From JACRIM01 sp964605185 (GTDB lineage Bacteria > Planctomycetota > Phycisphaerae > UBA1845 > UTPLA1): a stretch of 40,422 bases of DNA. Positions 1-7,960 of this stretch are shown here, one piece after another. The notes beneath the pieces are model-generated. The model did not search any database. It had not been told where the DNA came from and worked only from the letters and a program-made list of their open reading frames with translations. Each line of letters begins with the position of its first letter. Position 1 is the stretch's first letter. The translations under genes and the position numbers were made by a program. The stretch lies in the NCBI GenBank assembly GCA_964605185.1, contig CAZSBF010000036.1, positions 1 to 40,422 of the forward strand, in the 5' to 3' direction.

Positions 1-1965
1 GCCTCCCGATCCTCCCCCTCCGTTGGTGCCGGAACCATTGTCATAAGCGCGGAAACCGTTCGCGCCAGTGGCTGTAATCTGGCCGTCCACGGTAAGCGCA
101 CCATTCACCGTGAGCCGTATAGCACCACCACCTGCGCCGCCGCTGTTTGGGTCAATTGTTCCGCTGAGCCAGCCGTTACCGCCCCCGGAGCCTAGATCAG
201 AAGGATCAAGGACCGAGCCATTTGTTGACCCTCCAGGGGCACTCGGTTGACCGACACCGCCTGATCCACCATAAGCACCGCCTCCGCCGTTGAGCCCCTG
301 AGCGGACCACCCCTGTCCGGACCCGGTTGATCCGGCGAATCCTCTACCGATGGCGTAAATTGAGCCACTTGATGTCACCTGCATGTTGCCATTAATCGTG
401 AGTTCGAGGATGCCGTCGGCCGCGCTTGGAGAATTGGGAGCGGGATGTGGGGGCCCAAGCCGGCCAAGGTTTCTGATGACGATATCGGCATTGAGCGACG
501 TAGGTCCGTAGAATTCGGTTGTTTCGCCATTAGCGACATTTCCGTTGTCAACGAAGATCGTTCCTCGTGGATCCACAGCGCGCTTTACGTAAATCGTGCC
601 TGCACCACCTCGCCGGGAATCTGCACCAGTTCCGCCGACAGCACTCATCGTGATACTAGCCACGGAGCCTGTCGTGTAGTAGATGGCGACTCGCCCGCCG
701 CCCCCGCCGCCGCCGACGGCCTGGCAGCAGCCGGAACCACCGTTTCCTCCGTTCGCTGCAAGCGTTCCGCTGCCCGCGATTGCATTGCAGGTCAAGTAAA
801 TGCTGCCTCCCGATCCTCCACCTCCATTGGTGCCGGAACCATTGTCAAAAGCACGGAAGCCGTTCGCGCCGCCGGTTGTAATCTGCCCGTCGACGGTCAG
901 TGTGCCATTGACTGTGAGCCGTATTGCGCCACCGCCCGCGCCACCATTATTGGGGTCTATCGTGCCGCCGAGCCAGCCGTTGCCGCCACCAGAGCCCAGT
1001 AGGATTGGAGACTCAACGTTGACAGAGAAGTACGGGTAGCAAAAGCCGCCCAAGCCGCCGGGCGTCTGTGTCGCCTGCGAACTGCCCTGCCCGTCGCTAC
1101 CCGCACCACCGTAGCCAGCACCGCCTCCGCTGAAGCCTTGGGCCGATCCACCTTGACCGTCACCCATCGAGCCCGGCAAACCACGATAGTCGGCTAGGAT
1201 GCTCCCATTCGCCATTACATGGACATTTCCTGAAACTTCAATATCCAGAGCGGAACCATGCGCCGGCCCGAGGCGACCAAGGTTCTTCACAACCACGTCG
1301 GCATTGAGTGTCACTTGCCCATAGAACTCAGTCGTTTCGCCACCAGCGACATTGTCATTGTCGATGGTCAATGTGCCTCGAACGTCGCTCGCAAGCTTGG
1401 TATAGATCGTGCCCGCGCCCCCTCGTAGTGAATTGGCGCCCGTGCCGCCGGTGGCGCGCCGGGTAATGCCGGTTAAAGACCCCGATGTGTAACGGATGGC
1501 AATCCGCCCTCCTCCACCTCCTCCACCGACACCTTGACAGCAATCGGAGCCGCCGTTTCCTCCGTTTGCTGAAATAGTTCCGCTGCCCGCGATCGTATTG
1601 CAGGTCAGGTAGATGCTACCGCCCGATCCTCCACCGCCGTTCGTACCGGAACCATTATTCAGTGCGCGGAAACCATTCGCACCGCCGGCTATAATCTGGC
1701 CGTCCACGGTCAGTGTGCCATTCACCTCTAGCCGTATGGCACCGCCGCCCGCGCCGCCACTGTTTGCATCCATTGTGCCTCCGAGCCAGCCGTTTCCACC
1801 CCCGGAGCCCAGTAGGTTCGGAGAGTCAACGTTCACGGAGAAGTACGGGTAGCAAAACCCTCCCAAACCGCCGGGAGATTGTGTCGCCTGCGAACTGCCC
1901 TGGCTGTCGCTGCCCGCACCGCCGTACCCGGCACCACCGCCGCTGAAGCCTTGGGCCGATCCACC
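1..1965 (-). repeat. Three tandem ~270-residue coding repeats
   Basis: Using the GGSAQGF landmark, units start at about 1965, 1152 and 312 on the minus strand; the third is cut by the window edge. The first two are exactly 813 bp apart. Downstream landmarks of the second and third units are 804 bp apart, so small indels separate the copies. By eye most residues match between units one and two, including the single CYPYFSVNV motif and the Cys-Cys pair. Unit three lacks CYPYF and has diverged more. Confidence 0.85.
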
Positions 1966-2478
1966 CGCGCCGAGACCAACGAAGCCGAGCCCACCGCGTG
2001 CATTTATGTCGATCCGGCTTCCCTGCAACGGCGGCATGACGCTTGGCCCTTGGATGGACACGTTGCTATTAATGATTAGATACAGTCCCTCGACGATGTC
2101 TGTCTCGTTCCCGGAGTAGTCCCATGTTGTTCCTTGACTATGTGTGAGAATGCCCGGCTGGTTGCTCGCGTTCCGCTCGATGGTCAGAGTTGCGATCGTG
2201 TGCCGGCCGTTTATCGTTAGCGTCGTGCCACGAACGGTGATCTGCGCGGTTGCCAGTGGCACGGGGGCCCCGCCCCCTGTAGGTGTTATTGTCGCATCAG
2301 TTGGCCCAACCGTCTGCGGGGCCGTGATGAGTACTGGCTGGGCGCTCAGACTTGAGGCATACAAACAGGCGGAGGTTATAGCGACGAGAGCCCCGACTAC
2401 GGAGGATCGCCCACCGAATCTCAAGATGATGTCGGTCGATCCCGCTGCACATGCGTGTTTTTGTGTTTTCATCGTCAT
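1..2478 (-). CDS. Large secreted glycine-rich repeat protein (3' end outside window)
   Basis: Reading the minus strand from ATG 2478 gives 826 codons without a stop to the window edge. An in-frame ATG at 2472 sits 9 nt after AAGGGAG and may be the true start. Residues about 28-50 form a hydrophobic segment ending SSLSAQ, a plausible signal peptide cleaved before the Gln. After about 120 residues come three long tandem units rich in Gly, Ala, Asn, Ser and Thr. They carry the motifs GGSAQGFSGGGAGYGG, LGSGGGNGWLGGT, GGAIRLTVNGTLTVDGQI, a Cys-Cys pair in a Gly-rich stretch, and GGGGGGRIAI. Such sequence is typical of exported beta-helix-like surface proteins in Planctomycetota, Myxococcota and related groups; the fold is inferred. 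The C-terminus, and so any anchor, lies outside the window. Function unknown. No gene in the following 270 bp to the kinase. Confidence 0.85.
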   Translation of the reverse strand, partial: MTMKTQKHACAAGSTDIILRFGGRSSVVGALVAITSACLYASSLSAQPVLITAPQTVGPTDATITPTGGGAPVPLATAQITVRGTTLTINGRHTIATLTIERNASNQPGILTHSQGTTWDYSGNETDIVEGLYLIINSNVSIQGPSVMPPLQGSRIDINARGGLGFVGLGAGGSAQGFSGGGAGYGGAGSDSQGSSQATQSPGGLGGFCYPYFSVNVDSPNLLGSGGGNGWLGGTMDANSGGAGGGAIRLEVNGTLTVDGQIIAGGANGFRALNNGSGTNGGGGSGGSIYLTCNTIAGSGTISANGGNGGSDCCQGVGGGGGGGRIAIRYTSGSLTGITRRATGGTGANSLRGGAGTIYTKLASDVRGTLTIDNDNVAGGETTEFYGQVTLNADVVVKNLGRLGPAHGSALDIEVSGNVHVMANGSILADYRGLPGSMGDGQGGSAQGFSGGGAGYGGAGSDGQGSSQATQTPGGLGGFCYPYFSVNVESPILLGSGGGNGWLGGTIDPNNGGAGGGAIRLTVNGTLTVDGQITTGGANGFRAFDNGSGTNGGGGSGGSIYLTCNAIAGSGTLAANGGNGGSGCCQAVGGGGGGGRVAIYYTTGSVASITMSAVGGTGADSRRGGAGTIYVKRAVDPRGTIFVDNGNVANGETTEFYGPTSLNADIVIRNLGRLGPPHPAPNSPSAADGILELTINGNMQVTSSGSIYAIGRGFAGSTGSGQGWSAQGLNGGGGAYGGSGGVGQPSAPGGSTNGSVLDPSDLGSGGGNGWLSGTIDPNSGGAGGGAIRLTVNGALTVDGQITATGANGFRAYDNGSGTNGGGGSGG

Positions 2479-2750
2479 GATCTCCCTTCGCCAAATCTCG
2501 ATCTTGCAATGCCCCCGCGAATAGGGCGCAGGCCAGCCTCAAGGCGGGATAGCCCACCTCCGACCTCAAAGCGACGTTTGCAGTCGCTACGGACAAAGAA
2601 ATCTGAGCATCTTTGGCCGTGAGGGAGCCGGTTAAGAGTGGGTCCGTGCTTGGATGGTCGTCCAGCCCCTCGGCGACGCTACGAATAGGCCGGAACCGGG
2701 ATAGGTTCCCCATTGTCGTGTTCCAGCGACTTGCGCCTTGGAAGCAGCGA

Positions 2751-5603
2751 TTACGGGGGGGACTCCCGATCCGGCATCGTGGTCGGTGGAGCGGTAGTAC
2801 CGGCGTCAAATGCTGCGAGCCGACTCCGCCAAGTGGCGACCATTCGTTCCCTTTCCGTAGGGGCAGAGTCGGTCGGCCAAGAGTCGTACAATTCGATCAG
2901 ACTGAGCAGATTCTCGCGTCGATGATTAGGCGGCGCATCAGCGGAGTGTTCGTAGAGCGCCTGAGCCTGGGCGAAGTGCTCCTCGGCTTCGCCGCGGCGA
3001 TCCATTATCGTCAAGCAAGTGCCGAGATTGCTATGGAGGCGCGCGATGCGGGGGTCGCTCGCCGAGAGGATGCGTTCGGACATGGCTAACGCTTCGTGGT
3101 ACCGCGGGAGTGCTTCATCGTAGCGTTTGAGTGCTTGAAGGCATTTCCCGATGTTGTTTAGAATCCCGATGGTCATGGGGTGATCTGTTGTCACAAGCCG
3201 TCGTTGCCGCTCAAGGGCGGCCACGTATTTGGGCAACGCGTCGGCGGAGCGATTAAGGGAGTCAAGGCAGCTCGCGACGTTATTCAAATTGGTGACGATG
3301 TCGGGGTGGTCCCCACGGAAGAGGCGCAGCGCCATGGCAAGCGCTGCCTCATGTTCTGTCAGTGCTTCCTGGTTTCGACCCAAGTCCTGAAGGCAGTTGG
3401 CAAGATTGCTAATACCCTTCTCGACAAGACAATGATCGCCTGGAAAGATCCGCTTAAACAAGTCCAGGGCTTCTCGCTGTTGGGTGATAGCACCCGCCGG
3501 CTCGCCGCGTTCGGCCAGACAGTTGGCTACATTGTTGAGCGCGATGGCAGTGTTTAAGGACTGAGGCGTCTCAAGACGCCGGTACATACCCAAAGCTTCC
3601 TGGTAGTAGGCAATCGCGCGATCAAACTGCCACATAAGGCGGAGGCATTCCGCCGTGTTGCTGAGGCTCTGGGCGACATCAGCGTGGTCGCCATGGAAGA
3701 GCCTTCTTCGCATCGCCAAGGACTCTTCATGTTTTTCGATGGCCTCGCGCAGTCGCCCGGCGGTAACGAGGCAACTACCGACATGATCCAAGTTCTTGGC
3801 GATGTCAGGTCGATCGCCGTGAGCTAGGCGGGACCGCAATCCGAGGGCCTCCTGCGCTTCGTTCAGCGCCGTTTCAAGTTGGCCTTCGTCTCGCAACAGC
3901 GTAGCGTGAATATCGAGGGCGTCGGCATAGGGTATGCTCTCCAGTCCTGTGTATGCGATGGCTACCGCCGGGGCTGAATCAAGCATCGTGTGTGCGGATG
4001 GATAGTCGCCGATTTCGCGATAGGCGTCGCCAATTGTAATTCGCAATTCGAGTTCGGCTTCCGGGAATCCTCGGAGATATCCGTCGCTGATGCTTTGGGC
4101 GGCCTTCGCCAGTGATTCGCGCAAGATTGTGGTATCGCGTCCGGCTGCGGCGGAGGGCTTCACAGGTGCTAGCATGTCCGTGACGATCTTGATGATCTGC
4201 CGCTGACCTTCAACCTGGGCAAGCAATCGCCCTTGCTCTTTCTCAGCTTGCAAGGCGCGCTGCGCCTCCCGCTCGGCGCGATACATGGCGAGACCGATGC
4301 CGATCAGACCGGCGATGACAGTGGCCGCAACCACGCTTCCAGAAACGACCGCAACCCGGTGCCTCCGAACAAACTTGCTGACGTAATAGGCTGCGCTGGG
4401 TGGTACGGCGTTCACAGGCTGGCCCGACAGATACCGGCGAGCGTCGGCGGCGAGCGCTGCGACCGAGTCATAACGACGCGCGGGGTCTTTTTCTAGCGCC
4501 TTTGCAATGATCCAATCCAAGTCTCGGGCCAACAGCTTCCTAAGCGCCTGAATGTCGGAGGCGCGCCGTGCCGCTGCAATAACTTCCGGTTTGCCGAATC
4601 GTGCGACCTGATTCTGGTTAGTGCTTAAGCTCATAAGCCGCGCGCTCGGCCAAGGTGGGTCTTCCTGACAGATCATACGGGCCTGTTCGTCAAAGCTCGC
4701 ATTGCAGAGCAGCTGAAGGTCGAGCGGCAGCGTCCCAGTGACCAGTTCGTATAGGATCACGCCTAGCGAATACACGTCCGCCTGCGCGCCGATACCAAAA
4801 CTGAGCTTGCCAGTCTGCTCAGGTGACATGTACTCGAGTGTGCCCATCCCCCTGCGGGCTTCAGTGCTAAATGCCGGTTTGTCGTCCCCAGTTGTGAGAA
4901 TCTTTGCGATGCCGAAGTCGATCACCTTCGGAACGGGTTTGTCGTCCTGCATGGCAACCAAGATGTTCTGCGGTTTCAGGTCGCGATGAATCGCGCCCAA
5001 TTGATGCGCGTGATGGACGGCCCCGCAAACATCAACAAATAATTCAAGCCGTTGCGGAATCGTCAGGCGAGCCGAATCGCAATACGTTGTCAGGGTCGGG
5101 CCATCAACGTATTCCATCACAAAATAGGGGTTGCCGTGCGGCGTGGCGCCAGCATCCCGCACCTTAACGATGTTTAAGGAGCGCATCTGCGCCAACAGGT
5201 CTCGCTCCATTTGGAAACGATACAAGACCTCGCGTGTATCCATTCCCGACTTAATGATCTTGATGGCGACCGTTGGCTCAACGGGATTCTCCTGTTCGGC
5301 GATCCACACCTCTCCAAACGTTCCCTCTCCGACGCGCTCCACGAGGCGATAAGCGCCAATTCGGTTGCCCGGAATGTAGGCAATCGAAGATTCAATGAAC
5401 GGAATATCGAGTCCCATCGCGTCGAGGGCACCCCCCGGTCGCAGGCTGCGTGGCGGCTCGATGCGGATCAGCGACTCAACTTCAGTGCGAAGTTCGGGAT
5501 CGTCGGCGCATTCGCGGTCCAGAAAGTCACGACGAGCCTGGTCGTCAAGCTCGCACGCGGCCAGAAACAGGGCTTTAATCCGCTCGTAACGAGGGTCGGG
5601 CAT
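2751..5603 (-). CDS. Membrane-anchored Ser/Thr protein kinase with TPR repeats
   Basis: 950 residues. An N-terminal helical region (1-70) precedes a PknB-type kinase domain at about 82-395. Visible motifs are the glycine loop GEGTFGEV (92-99), VAIK with Lys115, HRDLKPQN with Asp208, DFG at 229-231 and MSPE at 259-262, so it should be catalytically active. One membrane helix lies at about 418-441. A coiled-coil-like stretch follows (450-480), then repeated 42-residue TPRs of the kinesin-light-chain type (about 540-890, e.g. LNNVASCLDSLNRSADALP). The kinase faces the cytoplasm if the helix is a single pass; which side the TPRs occupy is inferred. The ATG is preceded by AAAGG and lies 9 nt after the stop of the ECF sigma gene, so the two are co-transcribed. 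A sigma-kinase pair of this kind is common in Planctomycetota and suggests phosphorylation-linked signalling. Confidence 0.95.
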   Translation of the reverse strand: MPDPRYERIKALFLAACELDDQARRDFLDRECADDPELRTEVESLIRIEPPRSLRPGGALDAMGLDIPFIESSIAYIPGNRIGAYRLVERVGEGTFGEVWIAEQENPVEPTVAIKIIKSGMDTREVLYRFQMERDLLAQMRSLNIVKVRDAGATPHGNPYFVMEYVDGPTLTTYCDSARLTIPQRLELFVDVCGAVHHAHQLGAIHRDLKPQNILVAMQDDKPVPKVIDFGIAKILTTGDDKPAFSTEARRGMGTLEYMSPEQTGKLSFGIGAQADVYSLGVILYELVTGTLPLDLQLLCNASFDEQARMICQEDPPWPSARLMSLSTNQNQVARFGKPEVIAAARRASDIQALRKLLARDLDWIIAKALEKDPARRYDSVAALAADARRYLSGQPVNAVPPSAAYYVSKFVRRHRVAVVSGSVVAATVIAGLIGIGLAMYRAEREAQRALQAEKEQGRLLAQVEGQRQIIKIVTDMLAPVKPSAAAGRDTTILRESLAKAAQSISDGYLRGFPEAELELRITIGDAYREIGDYPSAHTMLDSAPAVAIAYTGLESIPYADALDIHATLLRDEGQLETALNEAQEALGLRSRLAHGDRPDIAKNLDHVGSCLVTAGRLREAIEKHEESLAMRRRLFHGDHADVAQSLSNTAECLRLMWQFDRAIAYYQEALGMYRRLETPQSLNTAIALNNVANCLAERGEPAGAITQQREALDLFKRIFPGDHCLVEKGISNLANCLQDLGRNQEALTEHEAALAMALRLFRGDHPDIVTNLNNVASCLDSLNRSADALPKYVAALERQRRLVTTDHPMTIGILNNIGKCLQALKRYDEALPRYHEALAMSERILSASDPRIARLHSNLGTCLTIMDRRGEAEEHFAQAQALYEHSADAPPNHRRENLLSLIELYDSWPTDSAPTERERMVATWRSRLAAFDAGTTAPPTTMPDRESPP

Positions 5604-5612
5604 GGCAACCTT

Positions 5613-6209
5613 TCATTTGCCCGCAGAATCGTGAAGTTCCTTGGCAAGCCACTGGCGAGCGTGTTGCCAGAGATACTTAACCGTACTCGCGGAAACGCCG
5701 ATCACGTGTCCCGTCTGTTCCTCGGTCAAACCGGCATAGAAACGCAGTTCCACGACCTCGGCGGCACGAGGGTCTCTTTCCTCCAAGCGACGAATCGCCT
5801 CGTTCAAGGCAATGGGATCGAGATATTTTCCGTCCCCGGCCGCGGAGAGCTGCGCTGCTTCTTCGATGTTTACTTGGGCGCGGCCGCCCCCGCGTTTGAT
5901 TCGCCGGCGGGCCTTTTCGTAGTCCAGGAGTATTTGCCTCATCGCCTGGACACCGGCCTTGAAGAAATGGGCGCTGTTCTGCCACTGATTCCGGCGAGGT
6001 CCGGCGAGCTTGATCCACGCCTCATGCACAAGCGCCGTGGCGCTGAGCGTGTGTCCCGGCCGTGCTGCGTTTAGTTGTTCCTGGGCGCAGGCTCGTAATT
6101 GTTTGTAGATGAGCGGCATCAGGACCTTGACCCTTTCCTCTGAGGGCAGGTTGCTGTCAAAAATAAGGGACTCGGCCTGGTCGTTCGTCTCGCCCATCGT
6201 GGGTTTCAT
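5613..6209 (-). CDS. ECF-family RNA polymerase sigma factor (TIGR02999/PF07638 type)
   Basis: 198 residues. The segment TLSATALVHEAWIKL and the following sigma-2 region with DYEKARRRIKRGGGRA are diagnostic of the Planctomycetota/Acidobacteria ECF group annotated as Sigma70_ECF. The C-terminal sigma-4 helix-turn-helix reads TEEQTGHVIGVSASTVKYLW (about 162-181). It should direct core RNA polymerase to a small regulon. No anti-sigma gene is visible; the gene just downstream encodes a kinase, which fits the known pattern of ECF factors regulated by Ser/Thr kinases. The start is uncertain: ATG 6209 has no Shine-Dalgarno sequence and an in-frame ATG lies four codons later. The 130 bp upstream, before the integrase stop, hold no gene that I can see. 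Confidence 0.93.
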   Translation of the reverse strand: MKPTMGETNDQAESLIFDSNLPSEERVKVLMPLIYKQLRACAQEQLNAARPGHTLSATALVHEAWIKLAGPRRNQWQNSAHFFKAGVQAMRQILLDYEKARRRIKRGGGRAQVNIEEAAQLSAAGDGKYLDPIALNEAIRRLEERDPRAAEVVELRFYAGLTEEQTGHVIGVSASTVKYLWQHARQWLAKELHDSAGK

Positions 6210-6340
6210 TGTATCGGGCCGGAGGTAGGTGTGGAGACCGCAGAATCAGTCGGCAGAATGAGGAGTACGCTATCCGTTGGGAGATGAATACATACACAAA
6301 TTGTGGCAGTCGGGAATCCGCTGCAAACCGCATGGGAAGT

Positions 6341-7333
6341 TCAGATCGAAATCCTCTCCACTACGTTTCTGGTCACCTGGCGGTCCCTGCGGTCGTAGAG
6401 GCGCGTTGTACGCGGATCGGCGTGTCCGAGTAATTCCTGCACGTCCTCCAGTGGGACGCCCTGTTCAAGCAAGTCGGTCGCGGTAGTCGCCCGAAAGGAA
6501 TGGCAGGTCAGAATCGCAGGCAAGCCCGCGTCTTTCAATCGGCCCTTGACCATGCGGTGGATGTCCTTGGCCTGGAGCGGACGATCGGATAGCTGATGCG
6601 TCCGGCCGCGTGCGGCGCGAAAGAGCGGCGCGTCGTGGTCTCTGGCGTCCGTGGCGGCGATGTATTCCTCAATATAGCCTTGTAAGTCATGCCGGCAGGG
6701 AATCTGCCGGTCGTTGCCGCCCTTTTCATCAAAGCGCAGATACCATTGACGGCCGTCGGTGTAAAAGTCGCAAAGCCGTAGCTTCGAGACCGCACCTACG
6801 CGGCAGGCCGTGTACATCATGGTTGCAAGAATTGCTCGATCCCGAAGTCCGACTACGTCGGCGGTGTCGATTGATTGAAGCAAGGCGCGGGCCTGGGCGG
6901 GGTCCGTCGCCGGCGTCTTGCCGGTGACATTTCTGACTCTCGGGCCGCGAACGGAAGCGGCCGGATTCAGGATGATCGCGTGCCGCTGGACGAGCGTGTC
7001 GAAAAACTTTCGGATCGCAGCCAGGTGGAGCTTCTGCGTCGGCTTGGATGCCGTCCTGGCTTCGGCCGTCGTCAGCGTTCGGATGTAGTGCCCGACGCTG
7101 CCCGGCGGGATGCGGGCAAGCTCAAAGCCCTCGGCCTCGCACCATAAGAGGAAGCGGTGGACGGCGTGGCGGTACGCCTTGCGAGTATAATCGCTCGCGA
7201 TCTCGTCGCCGAAGAATTCGGCGTAGGCGAACCTGGCGTTTTTCCCGGCCTGGCCGATGATGACAGGCGGCGCGATGGTGTCGAGCCGGGTCAACTCGCG
7301 TGACGGTTGAAGTGTTAATAGTTGTTCACTCAA
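6341..7333 (-). CDS. Tyrosine recombinase / integrase (XerC/D-like)
   Basis: 330 residues, the usual length. An N-terminal SAM-like core-binding domain covers about 35-120 and the catalytic domain about 140-320. All catalytic residues are visible: Arg178 (TACRVGAV), Lys204 (FDEKGG), His278 and Arg281 (HSFR), His304 (LLGHADPRTT) and the nucleophile Tyr313 (RLYDRR). It should cut and rejoin DNA via a 3'-phosphotyrosine to integrate or excise the island. The first in-frame start is TTG at 7333, preceded by GGAGG with a short 4-nt spacer; an ATG overlapping that GGAGG leads at once to a stop. It lies at the left edge of the accessory region, just inside the sigma factor gene. Repeats upstream (7427-7474) may be its binding sites. 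Confidence 0.92.
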   Translation of the reverse strand: MSEQLLTLQPSRELTRLDTIAPPVIIGQAGKNARFAYAEFFGDEIASDYTRKAYRHAVHRFLLWCEAEGFELARIPPGSVGHYIRTLTTAEARTASKPTQKLHLAAIRKFFDTLVQRHAIILNPAASVRGPRVRNVTGKTPATDPAQARALLQSIDTADVVGLRDRAILATMMYTACRVGAVSKLRLCDFYTDGRQWYLRFDEKGGNDRQIPCRHDLQGYIEEYIAATDARDHDAPLFRAARGRTHQLSDRPLQAKDIHRMVKGRLKDAGLPAILTCHSFRATTATDLLEQGVPLEDVQELLGHADPRTTRLYDRRDRQVTRNVVERISI

Positions 7334-7426
7334 GCGACCTCCATGCCGGAGAAAGTTGACGAATGGTTAAGCGGAGACGTGGGCGTTAACTACGGGTGTA
7401 TAACATCCTTTGTGTACCACGAAAAG

Positions 7427-7474
7427 ACGTAGCACGGATTTGTAAACGAATCCTTAACGTAGTTCGGATTCGTT
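7427..7474. repeat. Direct and inverted repeats upstream of the integrase
   Basis: Two 16-bp direct repeats of the form ACGTAGnnCGGATTnG occur at 7427-7442 and 7457-7472, 30 bp apart. Overlapping them is a perfect 9-bp inverted repeat, AACGAATCC (7445-7453) and GGATTCGTT (7466-7474), with a 12-bp spacer. No T-run follows, so this is not a typical terminator. The position about 100 bp upstream of the integrase start suggests integrase or excisionase arm sites, or an operator; this is inference. Confidence 0.5.
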
Positions 7475-7563
7475 CACCAGCCGAGGAGGCATACGAGTGA
7501 TCGTCGGTCGAACGCAAAGCGGTGTCCTGCATCGGAGATACAATTAGCGACCCGCATGGACTC

Positions 7564-7860
7564 TCATCGATTTCGCAACGGAGGTCTTTTGCATAAGGCT
7601 CGGTCAAGGATGGAAATCAAACGCTCGTCAGTATCGCGCAGAGTCAGGGAGTCGGGGTCGGTGATATCCAGATCATGGAGCATCTGCAAGAATCGTTGTC
7701 GCTTGCTTGGAATGCTCGGCGGAGTCACGAATGTAATAATTCGGCGACCATCATCGTCAGAATCCAAGGTTGCGCAAAACTCCACAGCGAGAAGTCCATG
7801 CCGCTCCGCGAGTTCGTTTAGTTTGCCCAGAATTACAGTGACGCGATTGTCAATCATCAT
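7564..7860 (-). CDS. Small hypothetical protein, 98 residues
   Basis: The reading from ATG 7860 (or the adjacent in-frame ATG 7857) looks protein-like. It has an amphipathic start (IDNRVTVILGKLNELAERHG), a strand-like segment LLAVEFCATLDSDDDGRRIITFVTPP, then a helical acidic C-terminal half. The opposite strand frame over the same bases is Ser/Arg-rich and looks like a shadow. There is no clear Shine-Dalgarno sequence. It sits between the integrase repeats and the divergent LRR gene, separated from the latter by 100 bp that should hold both promoters. I do not recognise the family. A small island-encoded regulatory or recombination accessory protein is possible but unsupported by any motif. 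Confidence 0.55.
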   Translation of the reverse strand: MMIDNRVTVILGKLNELAERHGLLAVEFCATLDSDDDGRRIITFVTPPSIPSKRQRFLQMLHDLDITDPDSLTLRDTDERLISILDRALCKRPPLRNR

Positions 7861-7960
7861 GTGTCCGTACGCCAGATGAATTGTTCTGTATTACCGATAC
7901 CACAGTTGCTATTAGGTATCAATCGGATTGTCACATAGTTGCACGGAGCATTCGTAGTCT

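Noticed and set aside
445..1852. Several plus- and minus-strand short frames in the first 2.5 kb
   Set aside because: All are shadows of the Gly-rich minus-strand gene; the pairs of similar plus-strand frames arise from its tandem repeats.
1..2478. CRISPR array or tandem satellite as explanation of the repeats at the left end
   Set aside because: The period is about 800 bp, the copies differ and the reading frame is kept throughout, so it is a coding repeat.
2297..2809. 170-codon minus-strand frame between the kinase and the Gly-rich gene
   Set aside because: It overlaps both neighbours in another frame and shows no signal peptide or domain; the true start at 2478 or 2472 has a good ribosome binding site.
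5211..6074. 287-codon plus-strand frame across the kinase and sigma genes
   Set aside because: Spans two real genes on the other strand; no start signal or recognisable domain.
6210..7560. Left-end copy of the tRNA-fMet 3' sequence as attachment repeat
   Set aside because: I scanned the region for the T-arm sequence and its complement and saw no match; a shorter core could still exist.
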